Source: Bacteroidota bacterium (lineage in GTDB: Bacteria > Bacteroidota > Bacteroidia > Chitinophagales > LD1). Taken from it: a stretch of 8,916 bases of DNA. A model generated the notes under the pieces. It did no database searches, was not told the origin of the DNA, and was given only the letters and a program-made list of their open reading frames with translations. The stretch spans positions 1-8,916 of the forward strand of contig CANGXE010000042.1 in assembly GCA_947457525.1 (NCBI GenBank), in the 5' to 3' direction. The translations under genes and the position numbers were made by a program. This document shows, piece after piece, positions 1 through 6,727 of this stretch (positions within the stretch are counted from its first letter, which is position 1; the number at the start of each line of letters is the position of its first letter).

Positions 1-1
1 C

Positions 2-154
2 CGATTATCGGCAATTAAGCAACAAGTTGATTTAATGAACAATACAAGAGAAATGGATGGTTGGGCAATGTACACTTGGAGATCTACTGAACTTACAACG
101 ACAAAAGAAGAAAAGACCACCCTAATATGGAAGATGGATTTTTATTCCATTTGA
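2..154 (+). other. Partial open frame at the window edge, possibly a gene tail
   Basis: This frame is open from the window edge to a TGA at 152-154 and encodes about 50 residues rich in Thr, Lys and Trp (for example EMDGWAMYTWRSTEL). It could be the C-terminal end of a gene that starts outside the window, or a decayed fragment. The next frame (+1) becomes open from 126 and runs into the small ORF at 165-359, so a frameshift joining the two is possible. I do not recognise a family. The frame is too short to separate from chance. Confidence 0.2.
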
Positions 155-164
155 GGATTTACAC

Positions 165-359
165 ATGTCGGTTCTACAGTTTCACATGGACAATGAAATG
201 CGGGATGTAATGGATTGGTTAACGAACGTGAAATGTTCTAAAAAACCACGTGCCGAAAGGACAGCAAATGTCATAGAGAAAATTATTAATGCTTTAGAGG
301 TAAAAAATTGTAAAATAGACAAAACGAATATAGAAGCACTCGGACTTAAATTTAATTAA
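165..359 (+). CDS. Small hypothetical protein (64 aa), cassette-like context
   Basis: The product is a short, charged, probably cytoplasmic protein with no signal peptide or membrane segment. A GAGGA stretch lies about 8 bases before the ATG and could serve as a ribosome-binding site. The frame stays open upstream to 126 without another ATG, so the protein may be the C-terminal part of a longer gene broken by a frameshift. The middle (DVMDWLTNVKCSKKPRAERT) has a Trp followed by a Lys/Arg-rich stretch. This is loosely reminiscent of the C-terminal region of YdeI/OmpD-associated proteins, but the resemblance is too weak to name it. The stop codon lies 21 bases before the first core-like motif of an attC-like palindrome, the spacing and orientation expected of an integron gene cassette. 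Function unknown. Confidence 0.45.
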   Translation: MSVLQFHMDNEMRDVMDWLTNVKCSKKPRAERTANVIEKIINALEVKNCKIDKTNIEALGLKFN

Positions 360-374
360 AGCCAAAGAAGGGAA

Positions 375-507
375 GGCGGCAGCTAACAGCGCAAGAAATT
401 GGCGGCTCAGTGGTTAAATGAAGTTTTGTGCTTTTATAAAAATTTGTATCGTCCTCGGTAAAAAACTATCGGTCACTACAAACCTTTATCCGGCTGCTTA
501 GACCGCC
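375..507 (+). repeat. Large imperfect palindrome resembling an integron attC site
   Basis: The outer arms pair in three blocks: GGCGG (375-379) with CCGCC (503-507), CTAA (383-386) with TTAG (498-501), and CAGC (387-390) with GCTG (493-496). They leave small asymmetric bulges at 380-382, 497 and 502. The left arm contains AGCTAAC (381-387), one mismatch from the RYYYAAC core. The right arm contains CTTAGAC (497-503), one mismatch from GTTRRRY, and that mismatch is the G at the recombination point. The core-to-core span is 123 bp, within the usual attC size range. RYYYAAC faces the preceding ORF and GTTRRRY is distal, as in a real cassette. The inner part (400-490) pairs only loosely. It may instead be a dispersed non-integron palindrome or a decayed site. 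Confidence 0.45.
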
Positions 508-514
508 CTACCGC

Positions 515-555
515 AAAAAAAAGAGGCTGTGCTCTTGTGTCGAGACAACCTCTTT
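515..555 (-). terminator. Intrinsic terminator of the tRNA-Arg transcript
   Basis: On the minus strand AAAGAGGTTGT (555-545) pairs with ACAGCCTCTTT (530-520), an 11-bp stem with one G-U pair. A smaller CTC/GAG pairing sits in the loop, and eight T's begin at the base of the stem. It lies 13 bases beyond the 3' end of the tRNA and would also stop read-through from the protease gene upstream. Read on the plus strand, the same stem is followed by TTTATTTGTTTTT, so it may work weakly in both directions. Confidence 0.85.
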
Positions 556-567
556 ATTTGTTTTTAG

Positions 568-641
568 TGACCTGGATTGGATTCGAACCAATGACCCACA
601 GCTTAGAAGGCTGTTGCTCTATCCAACTGAGCTACCAGGCC
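568..641 (-). tRNA. tRNA-Arg, anticodon UCU
   Basis: The 74-nt minus-strand sequence folds as a standard cloverleaf. The acceptor stem is GGCCTGG/CCAGGTC with one G-U pair, the discriminator is A, and the D-arm is GCTC...GAGC. The anticodon arm is ACAGC-CTTCTAA-GCTGT, giving anticodon TCT. The T-arm is ATTGG-TTCGAAT-CCAAT. The anticodon reads AGA and AGG. No CCA is encoded after the discriminator, as is common in Bacteroidota, so the end must be added after transcription. The gene is a single unit between a promoter-like element at 662-669 and the terminator at 515-555. Confidence 0.95.
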
Positions 642-661
642 TAGTTCACTAAAAGCGGACG

Positions 662-669
662 CAAAAATA
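662..669 (-). promoter_or_regulatory. Bacteroidota-type -7 element for the tRNA gene
   Basis: The minus strand reads TATTTTTG, an exact match to the TAnnTTTG -7 consensus of Bacteroidota housekeeping promoters. It lies about 20 bases before the mature tRNA 5' end, leaving room for a short leader. A clear -33 TTTG partner is not visible. The best candidate is a GTTTC further upstream. Confidence 0.5.
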
Positions 670-726
670 AAAACTTCGCGCACCTATGAAACAGTCTAAG
701 CCTCGGCAGCCTCTTTTTTTCTTGAT

Positions 727-3546
727 TTAGTGAATAATAACCTTTTGAACAGCCATCTGTTCGCCTGCTTTCACCTTTATGGAGTAAACACCATGTGGCC
801 ATTTACCAATTTCAAGAACATTCAATCCTTTAAGCATATCTTTTTGTGACAACACCAGCTGACCTAGTGCATTATAAATCTCCACTTCTGCCGACCGATC
901 GAGCAATATATTGATGACTTGAGTAGCCGGATTGGGGAACACCGACCAACCCAATTTAGCAAAACCATAAATGGCGCTCGGCTCGGAGAATAGCACAGTA
1001 ACACTCGAAATAGAGCGACATCCGTTTGCATCCGTAACGGTTACGTTGTAAGTGCCTGCGGGAAGGTTGGTGGCGGTAGCTGTGGTTTGTTCCTGCGGGT
1101 CGTTCCATTTAAACGTAAATGGCGGTGTGCCTCCAACCGGTGTGGCGGTGGCAGTACCCGAATTATTACCATTGTCATCTGTGCTTACTGCATTAACCGA
1201 GGCAGTGCTGTAAACTTGTACGGCAAGGTTTTGCACTAAGGTATCTTTCCCACTGTTGTTTCCGGCAATCAACGTTACGTCATAATAACCCGGAGAAACA
1301 TAGGTCACCGTTGGCGCTTGGTCGGTAGACGTGGTAATGTCACCTCCGTCAAATATCCAATCAATAGTAGTCGGTGAGCAAGAAGATTCGTTGGCAAAAG
1401 TTACCGAAAACCCGGGGCAAACACTGGTGACATCTTGCGTGAAATTAGCGACTACTGCATTTACCGTTATCAAGGCGGTTTGTGTCAAGGTGCCTGTGCC
1501 GCCACCATTTCCGGCTAGTAGAGTAACTGCGTACGTTCCGGGATTGCTGTAAGTCACCACCGGATTGGCGTTGCTCGCTACTGAAGGTGAACCACCCGGG
1601 AACGACCAGTTCCATGAAGTAGGATTATTAGAGGAAAGGTCGTTGAAGGTAATTTGCTGACCAGCGCAAATGTTTGTGTTACTTGGTGCAAAGTTGACGG
1701 TAGGGGCAACTGCATTCGTTCCTGAGCTGTCAATTACTCTAAATAAATCTAGACCCGCTTCTACGAGGTGACCCGTGCTGGCAACATCGAAAGTTCGGAA
1801 AATCACTTTTACATTGTTGCTCGGATTGGGAATAAAGTCTTTTACTCGATAACTCTTATAGGTCCATTGGTTAGTGTTGGCTGCTGCTGCCACGCGATCA
1901 ATATCAATCAAGGTATTACCATCTTGTAGCGAAACAATCAGCGAGTCGTTAGGATTGCCAGAACCACCGGAATTGAAGAACCAACGGTAGTAGCGAACAA
2001 TTGGATTGGTATATCCGGTCAAATCCATAGCCGGAGAGGTAATGATTGTGGAGCCATCGTCCACATCATCCGTGCCGGCTTGTCCGCCACCGTTTCCGGT
2101 GATATAAGCGCGATTAAAGAAATCGGCAGTTACATCCGCACCCGGGTTACTTTGAAAAGTGACATTATTGGAAGTGAAGGTAGTCCCTACCGGAACACCT
2201 CTCACCCATAGACCACTAACAGCATTTCCTGTTCTTACCCATGCTTCATCAAAAGTGAAATCATCATAGTAGCCGGGTTGTAGAGAAAGTGTGATTAATG
2301 GAGTGGTTGGAGTAAACGCTGTTGATGCGTTGGAGTTGGTTACATAGCCCCATTTACCGGCATATATGGTATAGTTATCTTGCTGTAAATTAGCAATAGT
2401 GAAGTTACCATTGGCATCGGTAGTTACGTTGTAATCTGCCGGACCGTCCATCAACACTTTTGCGTTGGGAATGCCTTGGCTGGTCACCGCATCAACCACT
2501 TTGCCGGTGTAGGAGAAAGTAAATGGAATAGAACAAACGTTGGATGACTGCAACTGTAGCCTGCGTGGGCTGGCGTTCATGACTGTGGTTATTCTAGTTT
2601 TTTGATCATTGGTGAAAATATTCATACATACATCACTGGAGTAGTCCATATAGTTCTCTACCATGTCGGGAGGATTTGCTCCGCCTTCGTTGCAGGTATT
2701 TTGCCCGGTTGCGCATCCATAGTTTGCTCCCGTAGAGGTAGGTGTATCATTACAAAAGTCATTACCGCAAGATTGGTCCCCCCAAATGTGACGCAAGCCA
2801 AGCCAGTGACCTAATTCATGAGTCAATGTTCTTCCTTTATTATATGGAGAGGTTACTGTTCCCACTCTCCCGCAAGCAGTGTAGCGAACTACCACACCAT
2901 CTGTGGTACTTCCGCTAGTACCACCTAAGCCTTGTAAACCCGAACCGGATGGAAATTGCGCGTAGCCTAATAGACTAGTTGAACTTCCTCCGAAATTAAC
3001 TACCCATACATTACAGTATCTGTTCGGGTCCCAGATAGTAGCCGGCTTGAGCGTGGCATCTATATCTGATTGCTGCCAACTTGCCGCATTTCTATTTTGA
3101 CGATCTATGCCCGGTTGAGCTAAAATATTTCCGTTCGGATCGATTACAGCCGGGCAAAACTCCAACTCTACGTCCGCTCCTACTGCATTGGTATTGTAAC
3201 CGGGTGTGCCCAGTGCTTTTCTAAAATCCTCATTGAGTACATCAATTTGGCTATTCACCTGAGCTTGAGAAATATTTTCGTTTGAACCTACCGCATCACC
3301 GTTGTGAATAATGTGAAAAATAATAGGAATGGTAATGACGTTACGCAATCCGGCTTGATACTCACCGGAAGCTTTGTAAACAGCTATTTTGGCTTGTAAC
3401 CAATTCTCAAAATCTTCGAGCGGTGGTAATCCTTGCGCTTGTCGCAATGCCGAATCGGCTTCCATGGTGCCACATCTTTCAACATTTTGAGCGTATAAAT
3501 TCAATTGAAACAAAAGAAATAGAATGGGTAAAAGCGATTTTTTCAT
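727..3546 (-). CDS. Secreted M43-type zinc metalloprotease with PKD, SprB and T9SS sorting domains (939 aa)
   Basis: This is a secreted or surface-anchored endopeptidase of the pappalysin/cytophagalysin type. Residues 1-19 form a signal peptide (MKKSLLPILF... ending YA|Q). Residues about 20-235 are the N-terminal part typical of the family. The zinc site is HELGHWLGLRH (243-253), with ligands His243, His247 and His253 and catalytic Glu244. The Met-turn is NYMDY with Met300. Cysteines around 260-307 fit the disulfide and calcium region. Then follow a carboxypeptidase-regulatory-like beta domain (about 346-422), a jelly-roll-like region (about 428-605), two PKD domains (about 617-696 and 699-778), an SprB-type repeat (about 783-853), and a T9SS type A sorting domain (868-939, starting WSVFPNPATQ). 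The tail implies export through the type IX system and probable surface attachment. The gene stands alone, divergent from the acyltransferase gene. Its substrate cannot be read from sequence. No clear terminator of its own is seen before the tRNA. Confidence 0.93.
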   Translation of the reverse strand: MKKSLLPILFLLFQLNLYAQNVERCGTMEADSALRQAQGLPPLEDFENWLQAKIAVYKASGEYQAGLRNVITIPIIFHIIHNGDAVGSNENISQAQVNSQIDVLNEDFRKALGTPGYNTNAVGADVELEFCPAVIDPNGNILAQPGIDRQNRNAASWQQSDIDATLKPATIWDPNRYCNVWVVNFGGSSTSLLGYAQFPSGSGLQGLGGTSGSTTDGVVVRYTACGRVGTVTSPYNKGRTLTHELGHWLGLRHIWGDQSCGNDFCNDTPTSTGANYGCATGQNTCNEGGANPPDMVENYMDYSSDVCMNIFTNDQKTRITTVMNASPRRLQLQSSNVCSIPFTFSYTGKVVDAVTSQGIPNAKVLMDGPADYNVTTDANGNFTIANLQQDNYTIYAGKWGYVTNSNASTAFTPTTPLITLSLQPGYYDDFTFDEAWVRTGNAVSGLWVRGVPVGTTFTSNNVTFQSNPGADVTADFFNRAYITGNGGGQAGTDDVDDGSTIITSPAMDLTGYTNPIVRYYRWFFNSGGSGNPNDSLIVSLQDGNTLIDIDRVAAAANTNQWTYKSYRVKDFIPNPSNNVKVIFRTFDVASTGHLVEAGLDLFRVIDSSGTNAVAPTVNFAPSNTNICAGQQITFNDLSSNNPTSWNWSFPGGSPSVASNANPVVTYSNPGTYAVTLLAGNGGGTGTLTQTALITVNAVVANFTQDVTSVCPGFSVTFANESSCSPTTIDWIFDGGDITTSTDQAPTVTYVSPGYYDVTLIAGNNSGKDTLVQNLAVQVYSTASVNAVSTDDNGNNSGTATATPVGGTPPFTFKWNDPQEQTTATATNLPAGTYNVTVTDANGCRSISSVTVLFSEPSAIYGFAKLGWSVFPNPATQVINILLDRSAEVEIYNALGQLVLSQKDMLKGLNVLEIGKWPHGVYSIKVKAGEQMAVQKVIIH

Positions 3547-3571
3547 GATGGTTTTTTATAAAAAAAGATAA

Positions 3572-3579
3572 CGAATATA
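3572..3579 (-). promoter_or_regulatory. Possible -7 element of the minus-strand protease gene
   Basis: The minus strand reads TATATTCG, one mismatch from TAnnTTTG, ending 25 bases before the ATG at 3546. No -33 TTTG lies at the right distance; the nearest is 30 bases away. This is weak support only. Confidence 0.22.
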
Positions 3580-3698
3580 GAGAAGAGAACGAAAATTTAG
3601 GGATTTTATCAAACGATCGGTCAATTGTATTGATTATCAAAAGAATAATTTGCGAACATCTGCCATTTGAATGTTCTTTTTCCTTAACCAATTATTTC

Positions 3699-3706
3699 TA
3701 TTTTAG
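3699..3706 (+). promoter_or_regulatory. Possible -7 element of the acyltransferase-gpsA unit
   Basis: TATTTTAG is one mismatch from TAnnTTTG and lies 19 bases before the ATG chosen at 3726. If it is used, the frame extension upstream of 3726 would be untranslated, which agrees with the start choice. No well-spaced -33 element is visible. Confidence 0.25.
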
Positions 3707-3725
3707 TTCGCAGACAGAAAGAACT

Positions 3726-5417
3726 ATGGCAGGAAGACAATACAGCGCACAAGACTATCCACTACCCTACGTCATCGAAGACTTAAAGAAATGGCCGATT
3801 TATCAACTCACTGCCGACAAAGAGGCTTTTCTTGAACAAGTAAAAGCCAGAACTCGAGAAAAGATAAAATCAAAGTTCAATACCAATGAAGCGTTAAAAG
3901 CCGAGTTAGCAAGAGTACTTTATCAAGAGCGCATTCGCCTCACCGAGAAAGCCTGGAAAGCCGACCCCAAAGACGAAAAGCAGTTTTGGAATAACATCAA
4001 AAGTAAGTTCGTTAAGCTAGACCAAGTGAATGAAGTGGTTACGGACATCACCGAAGACCAACTTCTCGATGAAATCATTGACCGCTACGCCAACGAAATA
4101 GTCGGGGAGTTTGATGAGCGCACTTTTCAGTTTGCCGAAAAGATTTTACCGCAGTTTTTTGGTCGTGTACTCAGTGCTGCTCCGGGCAAATGGCTCAAAA
4201 CTTTTGCCGGAAACGTGAAAACTCTTCATGAGAAAATCCCCATCATTGGCGACATCGAAAAAATACGACATCTGTCTACCAAAGGCACTGTCATTGTTGT
4301 GCCTACGCACTTCAGCAACATGGACTCCATTATGGTGGGTTGGTTGTTGAATGAATTGGGGCTTCCCGCTTTTACGTATGGAGCGGGATTAAATCTATTT
4401 AGCATTGGGCTACTTTCCGGCTTTATGAATCGCCTTGGCGCCTATAAAGTAGATAGGCGCAAAAAGAATTCCGTATATCTCGAAACACTTAAAACTTATT
4501 CAACCGTAGCTATACAGCGCGGGGCGCACAGTATTTTCTTTCCGGGCGGCACACGATCGCGCTCAGGTTCTGTGGAGAAAAAACTAAAACTCGGTTTGCT
4601 CGGCACAGCTCTCGAAGCACAGAAACTTCACTACAAGAATTTCCCGACCGAAATGGCTCCGAAGATTTATGTGGTGCCTTGTATTATCAACTATCACTTT
4701 GTTTTAGAAGCGCCCGGACTAATTAATGACTACTTGAAAGAAACCGGTAAGGAGAAATTCTTTAGAGAGAACGATGAATACTCCACCTCTGTAAAACTCA
4801 TTCGCTTTATCTACAAATTTATCTCCGCTTCTTCATCGCTCACCGTCTCGTTTGGCGAGGTGATGGATGTGCTCGGCAACAAAGTGGATGAAAACGGAGA
4901 TAGCCACAATCATCTAGGTCAAAAGATTGACGTCAAAAAATATTTCATCACCAATGGAGAACTCAATGACGATGAGCAGCGCGATGCGGAATATGTAAAA
5001 CTTTTGGGAGAGAAAATTTTAGATAATTATCACCGCTACAATGTGGTGCTTACCAGTCATTTGGTCTGCTTCACGGTATTTGAACTATTGCGAAGAAAAT
5101 ACAAAGGCGTTGACCTCTTTACTCTCTTGCGCACTCCAGCGGAGGATGTGTCGCTGAGTTATGACGAAGTAGCTGAGGGGGTGAGCAATGTAAAAGAACG
5201 ATTGAAGCAACTCTATGACGATGGCGATGTCATTATCAGTCCGGAATTGCGCTGGAATGTTGAGAAAATCATAGAACATGGCATGAAAAACATCAACATG
5301 TACCACACCGCTTCGCCAATTACTAGAAGCGGAAACACCATTGGCTCAGAAGATTTAAAACTCCTCTATTATTACCACAACCGTCTTGACGACTATGGTT
5401 TGGAGAAATATATTTAG
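3726..5417 (+). CDS. PlsB-like glycerol-phosphate acyltransferase (563 aa)
   Basis: A member of the PlsC/PlsB acyltransferase superfamily that probably acylates glycerol-3-phosphate or lysophosphatidate at the inner membrane. All four blocks are visible. Block I is THFSNMD (His195 and Asp200, the catalytic HX4D). Block II is GAYKVDRR (238-245). Block III is FPGGTRSRSG (272-281), and block IV is VVPCI (316-320). A charged helical region of about 180 residues precedes the catalytic domain and about 230 residues follow it. The total is far longer than a typical PlsC (about 240) and shorter than E. coli PlsB (about 800). Block III has Gly where PlsC enzymes have Glu in FPEGTR. The GGTRSRSG stretch resembles the PlsB block III (GGRSRTG). 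The frame opens at 3630, but I chose MAGRQY at 3726 because the preceding 32 codons look like AT-rich promoter DNA. It is followed by gpsA, whose product is the likely substrate. The exact acceptor is uncertain. Confidence 0.82.
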   Translation: MAGRQYSAQDYPLPYVIEDLKKWPIYQLTADKEAFLEQVKARTREKIKSKFNTNEALKAELARVLYQERIRLTEKAWKADPKDEKQFWNNIKSKFVKLDQVNEVVTDITEDQLLDEIIDRYANEIVGEFDERTFQFAEKILPQFFGRVLSAAPGKWLKTFAGNVKTLHEKIPIIGDIEKIRHLSTKGTVIVVPTHFSNMDSIMVGWLLNELGLPAFTYGAGLNLFSIGLLSGFMNRLGAYKVDRRKKNSVYLETLKTYSTVAIQRGAHSIFFPGGTRSRSGSVEKKLKLGLLGTALEAQKLHYKNFPTEMAPKIYVVPCIINYHFVLEAPGLINDYLKETGKEKFFRENDEYSTSVKLIRFIYKFISASSSLTVSFGEVMDVLGNKVDENGDSHNHLGQKIDVKKYFITNGELNDDEQRDAEYVKLLGEKILDNYHRYNVVLTSHLVCFTVFELLRRKYKGVDLFTLLRTPAEDVSLSYDEVAEGVSNVKERLKQLYDDGDVIISPELRWNVEKIIEHGMKNINMYHTASPITRSGNTIGSEDLKLLYYYHNRLDDYGLEKYI

Positions 5418-5455
5418 AAAGATCAAAGCGAAAAGTATAAAATAATGAACACAGC

Positions 5456-5469
5456 CTGACCAAGGTCAG
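5456..5469 (+). other. Small hairpin in the acyltransferase-gpsA gap
   Basis: CTGACC-AA-GGTCAG forms a tight 6-bp palindrome in the 85-bp gap between the two lipid genes, with no T-tract after it. It could be a weak attenuator, an RNA-processing site or a binding site, or it could be chance. The gap shows no other promoter signal, so the two genes may be co-transcribed. Confidence 0.3.
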
Positions 5470-5502
5470 ACAGTCAGTAATAGCGTAAGAAAATAGTATA
5501 AG

Positions 5503-6543
5503 ATGAACGAAAAAACAGTAGGGGTTATAGGAGCAGGTAGTTTTGGTACTGCCATCGCCAACTTGTTGGGTGAAAATCAACGCGTGTTGCTCTATGAGCG
5601 AAAAACTGATGTAGCTGAACAGATACGCCAAACAAGAAAAGTGCGTGGCTATGACTTACATGAACGCGTGGAAATCAGCACTTCATTTGAGCAAGTAGCT
5701 AAAGATTGTTTTCTCATTTTTCCGGCTATTCCATCTCATCACTTCAAAGAAATGATTGTTGATTTTTCGCAGCATCTACGCCCCGATCACATCATGATAC
5801 ACGCCACAAAGGGGCTACACTGTGAGTTTGATATTGATCAAGCTCAATCGAAACACCTTCGGCTTAAAGACATCAAAACGATGAGTGAACTCATCCTACA
5901 GGAAACAGGTATTGTACGCGTAGGTTGTTTGGCCGGTCCAAACCTTGCCGGTGAAATTCTGGACAAACAACCGGCAGCCACGGTTATTGCCAGCCGTTTT
6001 GACGAAGTTATTCGGCTTGGAATTGAAGCATTGAAGAGCGACCGTTTTCAGGTATATGGCAACCGCGATATCCTTGGCATTGAACTAGCCGGAGTGCTCA
6101 AAAACTACGTGGCGATTGCTTCGGGAGCCTTAAGTGGGTTAGGTTATGGCGAAAACGCTCGGGCGTTGCTGATTACCCGAGGGATGGGAGAAATGATTTA
6201 CATCGGCAAATCACTCGGAGCAGACAAACGCGCCTTTTTAGGTATGGCCGGTATTGGTGACCTCATCGCTACTTGTACATCGCCAAAGTCGAGGAATTTT
6301 ACGGTTGGTTATCGGATTGCCAAGGGTGAAAGCCTTTCTGACATTCTCGCTTCTATTGGCGAAGTGGCTGAGGGTGTGCGAACACTTAAAATCGGTAAAC
6401 TCATCGTTGAACACACCGGTGCCAATGCTCCTCTCCTGCTCACTATCCATAAAGTCATCTTTGAGGGACTAAACATTGAGACTGCCGTACGTATGCTCAT
6501 GCGCCATTACACCACGGCTGATGCCGACTATCTGGATTTATAA
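5503..6543 (+). CDS. gpsA: Glycerol-3-phosphate dehydrogenase [NAD(P)+] GpsA (346 aa)
   Basis: A cytoplasmic enzyme reducing dihydroxyacetone phosphate to sn-glycerol-3-phosphate, the backbone of phospholipids. The N-terminal Rossmann fold has GAGSFGTA (10-17, the GxGxxG dinucleotide site). Further family signatures are ATKGL (101-105, with the conserved Lys103) and AGPNLAGEI (144-152). The C-terminal helical domain has GVLKNYVAIASG (197-208), with catalytic Lys200, and then GENARALLITRG (216-227). It also has MAGIGDLIATCTS (248-260), SRNFTVG (263-269) and AEGVRTL (289-295). The length is close to the family norm (about 330-340). The start MNEKTVGVIG is well placed before the Rossmann strand. 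The upstream gap is AT-rich without a clear ribosome-binding site. It lies directly after an acyltransferase that probably uses its product. A diverged, broken copy of its 3' end lies at 8741-8860. Confidence 0.97.
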   Translation: MNEKTVGVIGAGSFGTAIANLLGENQRVLLYERKTDVAEQIRQTRKVRGYDLHERVEISTSFEQVAKDCFLIFPAIPSHHFKEMIVDFSQHLRPDHIMIHATKGLHCEFDIDQAQSKHLRLKDIKTMSELILQETGIVRVGCLAGPNLAGEILDKQPAATVIASRFDEVIRLGIEALKSDRFQVYGNRDILGIELAGVLKNYVAIASGALSGLGYGENARALLITRGMGEMIYIGKSLGADKRAFLGMAGIGDLIATCTSPKSRNFTVGYRIAKGESLSDILASIGEVAEGVRTLKIGKLIVEHTGANAPLLLTIHKVIFEGLNIETAVRMLMRHYTTADADYLDL

Positions 6544-6619
6544 CTCACGTGATTAACTGAGTTGACTTATATTTTAGAAGCTAGTATTGAGTTTTTACAC
6601 AAAGAATTCTGAACATTAG

Positions 6620-6643
6620 AAACAACTAACTTTTGAGTTGTTT
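6620..6643 (+). terminator. Possible weak terminator after gpsA
   Basis: AAACAACT (6620-6627) and AGTTGTTT (6636-6643) form a perfect 8-bp stem with an 8-base loop. The stem is AT-rich and followed only by a mixed TTTGGTTAATTCTTT tract. Outer ATTA/TAAT bases could extend it. It is suitably placed to separate gpsA from the protease gene, but its stability would be low. Confidence 0.35.
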
Positions 6644-6727
6644 GGTTAATTCTTTACTGCCCCGATATTTTTTTGTGATTCCCAAAAGAATTTGTTCTTT
6701 TATGTATTAATTTTTAAAAAAATAGAA

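Larger units (their letters stand above)
516..720. repeat. 14-bp perfect inverted repeat flanking the tRNA gene
   Basis: AAAAAAAGAGGCTG at 516-529 is the exact reverse complement of CAGCCTCTTTTTTT at 707-720. The left copy is one arm of the tRNA terminator. The right copy lies 6 bases beyond the stop codon of the minus-strand protease. In a read-through transcript the two could pair around the tRNA and compete with the local terminator stem. A second, inner 9-bp inverted repeat (562-570 with 646-654) pairs the tRNA leader with its trailer. Confidence 0.6.

Noticed and set aside
700..720. Possible terminator directly after the minus-strand protease
   Set aside because: The GC-rich stretch GAGGCTGCCGAGGC is a short direct repeat of GAGGC rather than a hairpin, and the T-run is on the wrong strand for this gene.
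1331..1552. Plus-strand open frame inside the minus-strand protease gene, and similar ones at 2602-2814
   Set aside because: They lie fully opposite well-supported domains of the protease and show no family features. They are shadows of the repetitive coding sequence.
3630..3725. N-terminal extension of the acyltransferase frame by 32 codons
   Set aside because: The stretch is AT-rich, has a -7-like element inside it, and encodes residues unlike the charged N-terminus that begins at MAGRQY. The downstream ATG at 3726 is the better start.
6692..6727. Upstream ATG of the second protease adding 12 residues
   Set aside because: The extra residues would precede a complete signal peptide beginning MKKLF, and the DNA looks like untranslated leader.
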